A stretch of 35,000 nucleotides of DNA, taken from the NCBI GenBank assembly GCA_012295275.1, contig CM022668.1, positions 16,298,391 through 16,333,390 of the forward strand, given 5' to 3'. The translations under genes and the position numbers were made by a program. The DNA is from Chrysomallon squamiferum (taxonomy: Eukaryota; Mollusca; Gastropoda; Neomphalida; Peltospiridae). Each line of letters starts with the position of its first letter. Position 1 is the stretch's first letter. The notes below the pieces were generated by a model. The model had not been told where the DNA came from and did not search any database. It saw only the letters and a program-made list of their open reading frames with translations. This document shows, one piece after another, positions 22,896 through 34,145 of this stretch.

Positions 22896-23579
22896 AAATA
22901 GGTTAAATCGCCATCTTTCGAGATAATTATAACAAAAATAACCTTCATCGACAAACGTTATCTCATTAGGTTGTTTCGATGTCTAGTAAACGTCTGAAAT
23001 CTTTCCTAATGTTTGCAGGTAGGCGCATGCAGAACAAAACCATGCTGCTGATGACGTCAGCACCTTTCCTACTATACAGAGTCATTATAATTTTTTATTT
23101 ATTTATTTTTTTATTTATTTTTTTTTCCAATTTCTGATCTATGCATGACAAAATTAATCTATAAATAAAGATAAGCGAAAAGAATCTTTGGGTTTAGAAA
23201 TTTTCATCATTACTGATACAAATCGTGATACGATTTTCAATTCTAAAAATACAGTTTGTAGCTGATTTATCACAATGTCTGTGGTCAAGTTGAAAATTGA
23301 AAATCTAAAGATAATATATACACTGAAAATCATAAAATTATTACTATTATTATTTAATTTATCCTTTTAACAGTTCGGTTCTGTCGTCATAGATGAGAAG
23401 TTAAAAACATTTGAAACTGCACAAATACTTTATAACAGCACACTGTGTAATATCGACCAGGTCCTGTCACTCATGTAATCTGTCATCATGCTGTGAATAA
23501 ACTGTGAATCTTCACACACACTGTCAGGCACAGAAAATGTATCTTACGACACTTTGTCAAAACAATCACAGAGCAATGG

Positions 23580-23650
23580 CGTCATGGGATTAGTCCAAAC
23601 AGAGGCTGAATGGGGGATTGAACCTGTGTCACTGATACGAAGAAAAAAAC
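23580..23650 (-). mobile_element. Diverged tRNA-SINE-like copy
   Basis: Minus-strand CACAGGTTCAATCCCCC (about 23627-23611) is a good B box, and a downstream GGACTAATCCC tail is like that of the copies at 10.6 and 19.4 kb. No clear A box. Confidence 0.4.
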
Positions 23651-24099
23651 GTCTTGTTTGTTTAAACTTCAGAATGTTACAGAGCGGGCTAAGAGCTAAC
23701 GAAAACGTTAGTTAATCTTTACAACGGGAAGCGAAAAAATAAAAAAAAATAAAAAATGAAATCATGTCGAATAATGAAAACCAAACAGGACATGTTTACA
23801 GAAAAATCACGTTACGAGATAATTCAGCATTCCCCAGACGTGCATAGCTGCACGTTCCGCGGAAACCGTGAAATTTTCATTGCTCTTTGGACCGACTCGC
23901 ATTCGCCTCAGTGTTTAACACCAGCAAATTGAAAACGAGTTAAAAACCTGGCAAAGACTCGAAGCCGTGTTAAATGAAGCATCGTCGTTTAGGTGATGGG
24001 ATCGTTAAAGTAACAGTAAAAGTTTCGCGCTACAGGTTCACCCATAAATTAATCACAGACATACGTCCTGTCACAGATCCGGTTCATTCCATAAATTAA

Positions 24100-24580
24100 T
24101 CACAGACACCACGAGTTATGTCCACCTCGTCACAGATCCGAGAAGCTGTGTTCACCACATTCTGTCACCACGAGTTAGACGTGATCACCTCGAGTTAGAC
24201 CTCGAGTTATCGAGTTACCCCGAGTTAGACGTGATCACCTCGAGTTAGACGTGATCACCACGAGTTAGACGTGATCACCACGAGTTACACGTGATCACCA
24301 CGAGTTAGACGTGATCACCTCGAGTTACACGTGATCACCACGAGTTACACGTGATCACCACGAGCTACACGTGATCACCTCGAGTTACACGTGATCACCT
24401 CGAGCTACACGTGATCACCACGAGTTACACGTGATCACCACGAGCTAGACGTGATCACCACGAGTTACACGTGATCACCTCGAGTTAGACGTGATCACCA
24501 CGAGTTACACGTGATCACCTCGAGTTAGACGTGATCACCACGACTCAGACGTGATCACCTCGAGTTACACGTGATCTAAC
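24100..24580. repeat. 20-bp tandem array with E-box and GATC palindromes
   Basis: Irregular lead-in copies from about 24100, then an exact 20-base period from 24221 to 24580: CGAGTTA(C/G)ACGTGATCACC(A/T), about 18 units. The C variant creates CACGTG ten times, and the T variant creates CTCGAG. It lies in the 3-kb intron before the transmembrane exon on the plus strand (after it in transcription). Positions 23651-24100 are unique. Confidence 0.96.
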
Positions 24581-24699
24581 ACACAACTTAGCGTCCCTCT
24601 GTCTCTAAACTTCACTATTTTATTTACAACGACTTTAAAATTGCTAATTAGATTTCAGTGACTGACAACTGAAATATTTTTAAAGGAACATAGGGATAA

Positions 24700-24970
24700 T
24701 AAAACACCATCTTCTTTACTACTGTCATCAATATAAGCATAGTAATAACGTCATCACCATCTTCTTTATTACTGTCATCAATATAAGCATAATAATAACG
24801 TCATCATCATCATCATTATCAACGTCATAAACATGTAATCATCATAACATCATCGCCAGTATGTCATCATCATTTAGTGATTATAACGTCATCGTCCGTA
24901 CCATTACCATTGAATCATCATAATTTAATAACCAATATTTTATCATCACAACGACAAACATCATCATCAT
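24700..24970. repeat. 50-bp duplication and CAT triplets
   Basis: ACTGTCATCAATATAAGCAT at 24721 recurs at 24771, part of a two-copy 50-bp repeat containing AACGTCATCA. CAT triplets and scattered CGTCAT motifs follow, up to just before the donor of the transmembrane exon. Confidence 0.85.
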
Positions 24971-25000
24971 CATTTTAGAAATGATATCTCCTCAACTAAC

Positions 25001-25361
25001 CTTTAAAAACTTGACCGAAGGCTCCTTCCCCTACAATATCGATCAGTTTTAAGTGTTCGAGCGGAAGTTCACGAATAAAAATTTGTTTGTCTTCCCCGTT
25101 TTCGTTGAGCGAGGTGAAGTACGTCGGGTTTTTGCTGATTATGTTCATCCGTTCCAACAGCTGCACGTTGTCGTTGCTTTTCACGATGCCGTCCGAGCCT
25201 CGCTTTGACCTGAGGCGCCCGTTGCGCCATCTTTTCAAGCACACCAAGGTGATGACGAAGCACAGAAAGAGGACGATGCCGACAGGAAGAAAGATCTGCA
25301 GAATGTGCCAGTCCGTCTGGGGCAGCTGAGTCCCCCCGTCCTTCAGCATGGAGGGCACGCT
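25001..25361 (-). CDS. Transmembrane, juxtamembrane and glycine-loop exon of receptor tyrosine kinase
   Basis: Internal exon of 361 bp (120 codons plus one base). Acceptor is GCACACAG/AGC (phase 0) and donor is AAAG/GTTAGT (phase 1). Residues 1-17 are extracellular stalk. A hydrophobic helix covers about 19-42 (HILQIFLPVGIV onward), followed by the stop-transfer run KRWRNGRLRSKR, so the kinase side is cytoplasmic. NPTY at 78-81 is an NPxY motif, the type bound by PTB adaptors such as Shc and FRS2. Trk receptors have NPQY at the equivalent place and MuSK has NPMY. The kinase starts near residue 102, with GEGAFG at 111-116. Confidence 0.94.
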
Positions 25362-25423
25362 CTGTGTGCGAAACACGCGTGAATAAAATCTTCTCAGATT
25401 ATATTTAATACATAACACAGAAC

Positions 25424-25424
<1 letters not shown>

Positions 25425-25495
<71 letters not shown>
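25425..25495. repeat. (GA)n microsatellite in intron
   Basis: About 33 GA dinucleotides, then imperfect GA/GAAA sequence to 25830. It fills the 475-bp intron between the stalk and transmembrane exons. Confidence 0.95.
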
Positions 25496-25499
<4 letters not shown>

Positions 25500-25836
25500 A
25501 AGAAAGAAGAAAGAGAGAAAGAAAGAGACAGAAAGAAACAGAGAGATAAAGAGAGAGTGAGCAAAGACAAGATGAATAAATATGTAGAGGAGATAAAATA
25601 ATAGAGTGACGACAGAAAAAGAAAAATGATAAAAAGAGAAACAGAAAATTGAGGAATGCTAGAAAAAAGACATATGTACTACACATATAGATAGACAGAC
25701 AGATAAAGTATATACAGATATATTTTGTTGACAGATATGTGGATAGATGGAAGTAGATAAAAAGATAAATACAAGAACAAGGGCACACGGAGAGAGGGAA
25801 GGAAATAGAACGAGAGAGAGAGGAGTGATAACTGAC

Positions 25837-25916
25837 CTCGTTTGACGTGGTGTTGTCCAGTACAATTTCTTTCAGTCTCACGTGATCTATCACAGCCGCG
25901 CTGTCGTCAGCTTTGA
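25837..25916 (-). CDS. Extracellular membrane-proximal exon of the receptor
   Basis: Exon of 80 bp. Acceptor is CGTTTTCAG/TC and donor is GAG/GTCAGT. It holds two bases of a split codon plus 26 codons, entering in phase 1 and leaving in phase 0, compatible with the transmembrane exon. It encodes KADDSAAVIDHVRLKEIVLD and then NTTSNE, with one N-glycosylation sequon (NTT). The pattern VIDHVRLKEI resembles the last strand of a jelly-roll (carbohydrate-binding-module-like) fold, where a DxV-L end is common. That resemblance is inference, and no domain family is claimed. Both splice sites and the phase are good, and the reading frame is open only here. Confidence 0.78.
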
Positions 25917-26044
25917 CTGAAAACGAAAGTAAAACAACAAATTTGTAACAGTGTAGAATTAGAGCATAGAAAAAGTCTACACAGGCCCTAACAGCAGATG
26001 TGTAAATGTAAAATGAAACCGAACTAAGGAAGATGATTACGATG

Positions 26045-26100
26045 ATTTTAGCAACAACAGCAGCAACAACACCAAGTAGAACAACAAAGATAATAACAAC

Positions 26101-26165
<65 letters not shown>

Positions 26166-26227
26166 TAACAACAAAAACAGCAACAACAATAACAACAGTA
26201 ATAATAACAATCATAATTACTGTAATA

Positions 26228-26265
<38 letters not shown>

Positions 26266-26310
26266 GAAGAAGAAGAAGAAGAAGAAGAAGAATAAGAATA
26301 ATAAGAATAA
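26045..26310. repeat. (AAT)n/(AAC)n/(AAG)n compound microsatellite
   Basis: CAA/AAC triplets, about 20 AAT, AAC again, about 13 AAT, then AAG and AAT. It begins about 130 bp upstream (in transcription) of the stalk exon. Positions 26311-27060 are unique AT-rich intron. Confidence 0.95.
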
Positions 26311-27061
26311 TAACAATAATGAATACAATTAAAAGCATGTCTTGTCACATTAACTATCCTTTTCCCATTACTTTTAGAAAATACATTTATATATATAAAA
26401 AATAAAATATATAAAAAAAAACTACCTACTTAAGACTGAAGAAGATAACTGTTATAAAAGTCTCGTGTTATCGTAATTTTCTAATCAATTTTGTTAAAAT
26501 ATATTTCCAGTTCTTGATCATTATAGCTTATTTTCTTGCATGCCAGACTGTTTTACGAACTCTTAGGTGATCAGATATGTTTTGTATGACTTTCTAGACG
26601 ACATCTATTGACGATTTATAAAAGTGTTATGAATTAACCCAGTTGTTTTAAGGTTCTTCTGACCTAACAAAACCAGTAAGAAGATTAGTTATTCAGTTTG
26701 TCAGCATGTTACAACGATTTTTGCTGAAGCAGAAAATGTATTTGGAAAATCTGTGTTTCCTATTTTTTAAATTTCCTAGCATTTCAAACATGTTGAAAGA
26801 GAAAATAACGATAAAAAGAAAAGTTAAAAAAAAAAATTTGGTTTTAAATGTCAGTTTTTAAAGTTTATTTTAATACATAAGAGGAGCTTTGATAACTGTA
26901 CGTCAGTACATTGCTTTTGAAAAGTGTAGACAGACGAATGAAACAAAAATAACTAAAATGTTCATATTTTCACAGACCTTAACAGACTGCAGCAAACGTG
27001 TTGGGAAATGTTCAGAAAAGTGAGGAGTATTTTTTTTATCTATTCGGAAAATAACGAACGT

Positions 27062-27072
27062 TCACACACACA

Positions 27073-27143
<71 letters not shown>

Positions 27144-27202
27144 ATATTTATATGTAAACTATGTAGAGTTTTAAACTGAGTTAAGAATAGAAGAATCAGT
27201 CT

Positions 27203-27254
<52 letters not shown>
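27062..27254. repeat. (CA)n and (TA)n microsatellites
   Basis: CA at 27065-27140 with two GA interruptions; TA then CA then TA at 27203-27254, an almost symmetrical arrangement. Confidence 0.93.
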
Positions 27255-27600
27255 AAAATTTGTTTTCCCCATATATTTTAGAAAGTAAGAAAAAAATAAT
27301 GAATATAAGAATTTTGTTTGAATTTGAGATGAATCAATTCACAATAATATTAATGCAGAGAAAAAAATGTATGTAAATATTTCTGATATTTTTTAATTTA
27401 AACAAGTTCGAGTGTGTAACTTCATCATTACACTGACACATCGTGTTAGAGGCTGGAACTGTAAACAGTCACGTGAGGGAACTGACGAGTGTTGATCGGT
27501 TGACCTATGACGTCTGCAGTCAACACTTCACTCACTTCGGCTTTGAGTATCTTTATATCAACATAAACAAAATAAATACAGATCCAAGAAACACACACCA

Positions 27601-27752
27601 GCTTTACAGAAATAAAGATAAGAAAAACATTTTAAACAGATCTTAATGGAAATAAAGATAAGAAAAATATTAATAACACATCTTAATTGAAATAAAGATA
27701 AGAAACATATTTTTAACACATCTTAATAGAAAGAAAGATAAGACTAATATTG
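27601..27752. repeat. 40-bp tandem repeat
   Basis: GAAATAAAGATAAGA begins at 27609, 27649, 27689 and, as GAAAGAAAGATAAGA, at 27729. Units also share AACACATCTTAAT. Confidence 0.88.
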
Positions 27753-28036
27753 CGTCTTTTCAGTTCCGTGGCGATATCTGACAAGTGAGGAATCTTAAAA
27801 GCCGCAAAAGACTGCTTTAACAGCATCGTCAACAACAACGACATGCCGACGTGTGAGCATGCTCGCTCACCTGACAATTACTGGTAAAAGCGGATCTGGT
27901 CTGAGTGACAGGCCGCGAGTAGACATTTAACTGGAAAGTCGACACGTAATAGACTCTGAAATATTGGATTAATGTGAGACGTCGGGGATAAGTATGAACA
28001 AGCGAGAAAACAGGTCCGTGGCACGATCTCAGAGTC

Positions 28037-28110
28037 ACACTTGTACAGTGTTGACTCTTCTAAATGACTGCGGAGATCTTGTAAAGCAGCGTTCACACTG
28101 TGCAACTTGG
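28037..28110. mobile_element. Palindromic MITE-like element, copy 1
   Basis: Right arm GTAAAGCAGCGTTCACACTG (28081-28100) continues TGCAACT. An imperfect opposing arm lies at 28038-28062. The same arms and loop recur at 29331-29406. Short peptide frames shared by both copies come from the repeat. Confidence 0.5.
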
Positions 28111-28189
28111 TGTAACTTGTGCAGCAGCGTATATCACATGATTGAGCTATACTTTGACAACACTTAAATTATAAAGACAATAACACTAC

Positions 28190-28195
<6 letters not shown>

Positions 28196-28284
<89 letters not shown>
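28196..28284. repeat. (TC)n microsatellite
   Basis: About 44 uninterrupted TC dinucleotides, about 200 bp past the donor side of the candidate ectodomain exon. Confidence 0.96.
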
Positions 28285-28287
<3 letters not shown>

Positions 28288-28488
28288 TTCTCTTTTCTGT
28301 TTTCGTTTGCTTTTTGTCTTGTATATTTTATATAATGTAGAAATCATTTATATAAAACAGAAACGTAATCAAACAGTCGAATCACTTTGCACTGAAACCT
28401 CGTATGACTTTATCAGTAAACATTCACCCAGGCTACTAGAACTAACTAACTAACCATTACGTAAACAAGTGCTGTGCCAAGGTTTTAC

Positions 28489-28679
28489 TAAACAAAGCAA
28501 ACTGATTCACCTTGTAGCCATCAGTTTTCAGAGTCAGTCTAATCACACTGCTCAGATGAATCATCTTGAAGACGCATTGTCTGCGTTCTGTGGGAATCTT
28601 AAAGGACAAAATATATTTACGTAGCTCATCGCGTTCTTTGCAATTAAACTGTACTCTTAACACCTTTGACCACGACTCT
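28489..28679 (-). CDS. Probable upstream ectodomain exon of the receptor
   Basis: The minus strand is open for about 68 codons in protein-like sequence: ESWSKVLRVQFNCKERDELR, two cysteines, then HLSSVIRLTLKTDGYK. The acceptor is probably AAATAG at 28681-28680. Two donors are possible. AAG/GTGAAT after 28511 is the stronger site but leaves phase 0, which does not fit the next recognised exon. TTTA/GTAAAA after 28489 leaves phase 1, fits it exactly, and yields NQFALF followed by a split isoleucine and KADDSAAVIDHV. I prefer 28489 on phase. An unseen small exon between is the alternative. Alternating hydrophobic residues suggest a beta-rich extracellular domain. Family not recognised. Confidence 0.45.
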
Positions 28680-28904
28680 CTATTTGTGATATATCAGTGT
28701 TATAAAGACTTCATTTAACGTATAGAAACATCCTGTAAGAAGTGTAAATCAACAGTAATGTAATTCGTGTACACCAGTTCTTCCAGAGACTTTACACACA
28801 AAAGTATCCAAGCATGTTTTCGATGGACAGAACTGAACTCAAAAGCTTTTCTTTGAGTATGTGCGAATGATAATGACGTTAGTTATTTTTCTTGAGATCA
28901 TATA

Positions 28905-29030
28905 AAAGTCGTAATAATAATTTAAAAAATTTCTATTCCCTACGACAAGTCGTAATAAAAATTAAAATGTCTGTTTCCTACGACAAGTCGTAATAAAAAT
29001 TAAAATGTCTGTTTCCTACGACAAGTCGTA
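28905..29030. repeat. ~38-bp tandem repeat with a hairpin in each unit
   Basis: About three copies of TACGACAAGTCGTA followed by ATAAAAATTAAAATGTCTGT. TACGAC/GTCGTA is self-complementary around AA. Confidence 0.85.
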
Positions 29031-29330
29031 GATTATGAGTCGAGACATTAAAATCAGAGTGGAACGTACACATCTCTCGTCTCTTTAACTAACTCAATTT
29101 GTTATCCAAATCGAGTTAGCTTTCTGTTTATCTTGGAATGTTCTGAACAATAACTGAAGCTCGGAGTGTATATTAAAACAAACGTATCGTACTCGTTAGA
29201 CAAATCCGTCTTGACGTAAGCTTAATTTTATTTATGTTGTAAGAAATCAAACTCGACACGTGAATGTAGAATGGAGAACAATACTGTAGCATGGATTAAA
29301 ATAACTATTATTACATGTTCTAAGTTTCTG

Positions 29331-29406
29331 CAAGTTACACCGTATGAACGCTGCTTAATTCGTGGTTGCGTAGGTCTGTTAAAGCAGCGTTAACACAATG
29401 TAACTT
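29331..29406. mobile_element. Palindromic MITE-like element, copy 2
   Basis: Left arm CAAGTTACACCGTATGAACG continues CTGCTTAA (to 29358). Right arm TTAAAGCAGCGTTAACACAA continues TGTAACTT (29379-29406). The arms are inverted repeats of about 28 bp around a 20-base loop. Target-site duplications are not clear. Confidence 0.55.
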
Positions 29407-29409
29407 TTG

Positions 29410-30170
29410 TGTGACATATTGACTGGCAAAATCACTAGGATTGTCAGTATTCTCAAGTGTTGGTAGATCCGGTTTAACCATTGTTACCTTACAAAATGAC
29501 CTGTGATTATCTAGAATAAACATTTATATGTGCTAGTTTACTACTACTGTCGTTAAGTGTGATTATGTACATACTCATTGATATTCTTTGCACAATCTAA
29601 TAGTTAAGTAGACTTGAGTGAATAGAATAAAGTAAAAACTCTTTCAAAAATCCAGTGATTTAATGGAATTACACAGGATAACCTCAGTATTTTAATTTCT
29701 TTTAATTAATTAAATTTGTTTTGGTTGTTGTTGATAATCCGATCATATTCAACACTGAATGGTTATATCGTGATCTTATTTGATTTCTTATTATTATTAG
29801 CGTTGTTGTTGCAGATGTTGTTATTGTTCTCGTTGCCGTCATAGTCGTTGTTCATGGTTGAACTGAACTTACTTTGGAAATAGACATTTCGCATAAAATG
29901 TAATTTCCAAGCAAAATAATTAATATTTATATTGTTAGAATGACTGCAGTGTAAAGAGTTGTGCGTCTAAGTTCAATCAAAACAGACGTTTTGCTTTCAC
30001 CAGTTTATCACATTTTCAGCCTTGTGGACAGAAAATAACAAAAATAATGACAGTAAAAAAAAGAAACAGGTTATTAAAAAATAAAAATAAATAAAATAAA
30101 AATTATCGTTTTTCTCATGAAATAGAAAATTAAACAGAAATTAATCTGACAACACTGGACTCAGACAACC
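29410..30170. other. Unique AT-rich stretch
   Basis: Mixed unique sequence with short GTT/ATT triplet runs at 29785-29850. No exon, RNA gene or element recognised. Confidence 0.5.
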
Positions 30171-30184
30171 AGTCCACAGCCGAT

Positions 30185-30312
30185 AACATAGGATACTACA
30201 GGATACCACAGGATACAACATGATACTACAGGATACCACAGGATACTACGACACTACATGATACTACGACACTACAGGATACTACTGGATACTATTGGAT
30301 ATTACAGGATAC
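30185..30312. repeat. 10-bp minisatellite (ACAGGATACT)n
   Basis: About twelve imperfect copies of GGATACTACA and GGATACCACA. Positions 30313-30605 are unique; 30612-30637 is a 26-base poly(A). Confidence 0.88.
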
Positions 30313-30884
30313 AGCTAAGTGAAGATTGAGATTTTAAAGTGTCTGCTTAATGTTTAAGCGAGAGTTGGACTGTGAAGAGAACGGGTTTGTGGAAGCTAAT
30401 ATCCGTGGTTCGCGTCTTAGTGTCTGGAACGCGTCTTTTTGTCGTTATAGTTTTTTTATACGAAGCGTTTCGAGCTAATAATTAATGAACCTGCTACATA
30501 AAACATTCATTACAATCTGGAAAAACAGAAAAAAAAAAGAGAGAGAGGTAATTCTGATCGCAGATGTATGAAATCATACGTTCTTTCACAGACGTAATTT
30601 GCAGCAATGCTTAAAAAAAAAAAAAAAAAAAAAAAAATGAATGACGCGATGAATTATGGGAATGAAATCAAGTAAACGGAAGCGTTGGCGCATCTCATTT
30701 GGTTTAATGAATTTTCTTCGCTTTTTTTATTCTTTCGTTTTTTTGAAAAAAAAATAAATAATAAAAATGTGATATTAGAGCCAGTTGTTATGAAATGCAT
30801 TGTTCTTCTGATGTAGCAGGAACAATAACAAGAAATTAAAAAACCAAAATAAAACCAAATAAAAATGAAAAATAAACAAAAAAT

Positions 30885-30915
<31 letters not shown>

Positions 30916-30980
30916 TACAAATACATGTGTAACTACTGATGATATTATGATGATCATCATAATAATGATAATAATAATAC
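30885..30980. repeat. (AAAT)n and (AAT/GAT)n microsatellites
   Basis: AAAT tetramers at 30889-30915, then ATG/ATA triplets with a short palindrome ATGATGATCATCAT (30948-30961). Confidence 0.88.
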
Positions 30981-31407
30981 AGAAAAAAGTCAAAAAAAAA
31001 AAGAAAATGAAAATGATAGCCAAACAACAGAACCATAAGATTAAAATTCTTAATAAAGTATTTTAAATTTTTTAATTTTTTATTTTTAAATTATAAGAAA
31101 TTTTTTGCTCATTACAAAACTGTAAGATTAGACTCGAGCAGGAACAGTAAACGATTAATAAAAGTCGCCACAGGCTTCAAAGAACGCGAGATCAAACCTT
31201 GTAACAGGAACCCTCGAGCATTTTCCTGTTCCGACCTGTTATTACAGGAAGCAGAACAGTTTCTTTTTTTTTTCTTTTCTTTCTCTTTCTGTCTGCTAAA
31301 TTTTGTGTGTAAAATTATTTTTGCTGCTATTTGGTAAAAGTACTGTTGCTACAGAAACAGCGAGTTTCTTCTTTCATATCAGTTTATTGAAATCTTTTAA
31401 TAGTTTA

Positions 31408-31666
31408 TAAATAAAATAAAATAAAATAAAGAAATAAAGAAAGAAAGAAAGAAAAATAACGAAAAAAATAAAGAAAAAAGAACAAAATAAAATTTAAAAA
31501 ACAACAGAAACAAAATAAAAAAGAAGATCAAAATCAGAATAAAAATAAAAATAAAATAAAATATAAATAAATAAAGAAATAAAGAAATAAAGAAAGAAAG
31601 AAAGAAAGAACGAAACAAACAAAAAAAGAAATAAAGAAACAAAGGGGAAAAAAATCAAAATCACGA

Positions 31667-31705
<39 letters not shown>

Positions 31706-31706
31706 A
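31408..31706. repeat. A/G/T-poor-C microsatellite block (AAAT, GAAA)
   Basis: About 300 bp of imperfect AAAT, AAAAT and GAAA units ending in a clean (AAAT) run at 31667-31704. Phe-rich minus-strand frames here are artefacts. Positions 30985-31407 and 31707-31960 show no gene. Confidence 0.92.
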
Positions 31707-32020
31707 AAAGCTATAATTTAAAGCATCAGTACTTATTTAACAGGTGTTTCGTTTCTCACTACATAAACAGTTTTATCTTTTTCGCTCAGAACTGGATTAT
31801 CTCGTCGTGTTAAAGTAAAGATGATTGATTTTTGCTACATTAGTAAAACTTTCACAGTTGTAAATGTGATAAAATGGACAAAAGATAATTAGGACCGCGC
31901 AAAATCTTCTGGCCAGTATAATCATGTAATTGTATTGTATAGAGAATGTATTGATGAAAAAGAAAATAAAAAAAAAAAAAAAAAAGAAAACGAAAAGGAA
32001 AGAGTGAAAGGAAAAGGTGT

Positions 32021-32021
<1 letters not shown>

Positions 32022-32076
<55 letters not shown>
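32022..32076. repeat. (GA)n microsatellite
   Basis: About 27 GA dinucleotides. Positions 32077-32555 are unique; the 92-codon plus frame at 32156-32434 has no recognisable domain and is not called. Confidence 0.95.
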
Positions 32077-32080
<4 letters not shown>

Positions 32081-32552
32081 CTTCTTCTCATTTTATGCTT
32101 TAAAAACTAATTTCTGACAGAAAAACATTTTCAGAATTCTTGACGTGCCTGGCAGTTGCCACTGTGTAATGAATCGATCAATTATTTAAAACCTGCTTCA
32201 GTTTATCCTGTAATGATTAAAGCAGGCACCCATTGCAGAAACTTTGTGTTTTTTTTCTCTAGGAAAGTGTTAGTGCGCTGTAAACATCTCAACGTGTGTT
32301 TTAACCAGGAAGTCAAATGGCTGGTGAAGTGGGGAACAAGTAGATGTGACGTAATGAAGCAGTTTTGTACAGAAGTTTTAACAACTGTTGGGAAATATCT
32401 CTCAGTTTCCGTGTTGTGTGTGGTATACTTTTAAAAATATTTTAGAAATAGATTTTGTGTTGTTTTGTTTTGTTTTGTTTTTTTGTTTTTGTAGATCTTT
32501 GACGCTGAAGAGCAATCTGCAATAGAAATCAAACTATTCAGTGGATCGGAGA

Positions 32553-32554
<2 letters not shown>

Positions 32555-32623
<69 letters not shown>
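32555..32623. repeat. (GA)n microsatellite
   Basis: About 34 GA dinucleotides. Confidence 0.96.
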
Positions 32624-32624
<1 letters not shown>

Positions 32625-33505
32625 GTAAAGATGTAACTGTTACAACGTTCTTTTGAATGTTGTTTCAGTTTAGATTTTTCGTTCTGTTGACACTGAGATC
32701 GAAACTTCGCTGTTACCGCTGCGTCATTTTAAAACTTAGTTTTAACTCTTACTTCGCGTTTTATCTACTTTGATTTTAATCTCGTTTCAGTTTTGTCTTC
32801 AGTTCTGTGAATGTATGTATGTATATGTATATGTACTATAATGTATATACGTATGTATTATTGTAATTAGGATTTTTAAATTAATTAATGTCAGCAAGAA
32901 ATATGTTCTACGATTATCCCAAACACAAACACACGTAAACACACACACAGTGTGATAAACCAGTCACGTGTTTGAACGGGAAAAAACGCCACACTGACGC
33001 TCTGTATGGAACTGTCACCACAACCTCTGACACTCAAGCCTCACGCTGTAATCCCAGAACTTCACACACTTCTGACGTAGCTAAACTCCATCTTCGTACG
33101 ACTGTCGTATATCCTAGGCGCAACAACGTTAGTCAGGGCAAGTTAACACTGGGCAAGAATAATGATTTATCCATTTGCATCAGCAACAGCGTCTTAAGGG
33201 TCGTTTTTCCTATTAGGCTCGTCATGACAGTCGGCTGGGAGCTGATATTGCAGTTTTATCAGAAAGCGCAGAAGACTGCCAAGATGTGACGGGTCAATTT
33301 GCTGAGGCTAACGAAAGAAGCGTTCGGCCACTTTCCTCGAATTAAACCATCTCCACACTCGTGTGTTGTCTTCAGTCTTCTCATTAACAGTGGCGCGTGG
33401 GTAACTGATGTTTGTTTTTCAATAAACTTTCAGACGTTGGGGATAATGCGTAGAAATCTCCTCTCCAATGTTAGATTTACTACAGAGAATATCTAGGTCA
33501 CATTT
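32624..33505. other. Unique stretch, less AT-rich than average
   Basis: Nearly 900 bp mostly free of simple repeats. Plus-strand frames of 105 and 65 codons (32972-33289, 33299-33496) show no domain, no plausible splice arrangement and no codon bias I can support. Contents unknown: a diverged element, UTR or regulatory DNA are all possible. Confidence 0.35.
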
Positions 33506-33507
33506 GA

Positions 33508-33508
33508 G

Positions 33509-33578
<70 letters not shown>
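33508..33578. repeat. (GT)n microsatellite
   Basis: About 35 GT dinucleotides followed by a run of nine G. Confidence 0.96.
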
Positions 33579-33579
<1 letters not shown>

Positions 33580-33699
33580 TGGGGGGGGGAAGTTTATGTA
33601 TAAAAGCAACATTTGAGTATATTTTTGTGCTGAGAAGTAAGAGCCAAGTAATTCCGAAATAAAGTAATAAATAATGAACATTACGAGCCATTCGAGTTT

Positions 33700-33931
<232 letters not shown>

Positions 33932-33984
33932 AACAACAACAGTAGCGCATCAGCAACGCAACAATAATAATAATTTATGAAAAA

Positions 33985-34145
33985 GGTGGTTAATTAAAGA
34001 TTTCGTTAAAGTACATATATATATATATATATCTGAGTCTTTTTCCTTTAGAGAATTTCTAATTAACCTTTCAAAGCTACACTTTGCGGGTTATTAATGA
34101 AAATACTAGAGTTTGTTATTTCAGAAGCGTGCTTATCCGGTTTCT
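33985..34145. repeat. Dispersed repeat copy A
   Basis: GGTGGTTAATTAAAGATTTC, a (TA) run, TCTGAGTCTTTTTC, then ACCTTTCAAAG and TTGTTATTTCAGAAGCGTGC. Each block recurs in the same order at 34485-35000. Confidence 0.7.

Noticed and set aside
24221-24580. Regular short repeats resembling a CRISPR array
   Set aside because: Units abut with no unique spacers, the period is 20 bp, and the genome is eukaryotic.
25405-26328. 307-codon minus-strand frame
   Set aside because: It is mostly read-through of AAT and GA microsatellites. Only 25837-25916 inside it behaves as an exon.
27878-29523. Two minus frames sharing VNAALxDLRxH
   Set aside because: The shared peptide maps exactly to the palindromic repeat copies and not to a protein family.
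32156-32434. 92-codon plus-strand frame
   Set aside because: Starts at a non-ATG codon, contains a poly-Phe run and has no recognisable domain.
32972-33496. 105- and 65-codon plus-strand frames
   Set aside because: No homology signature or splice support; left as unknown unique DNA.
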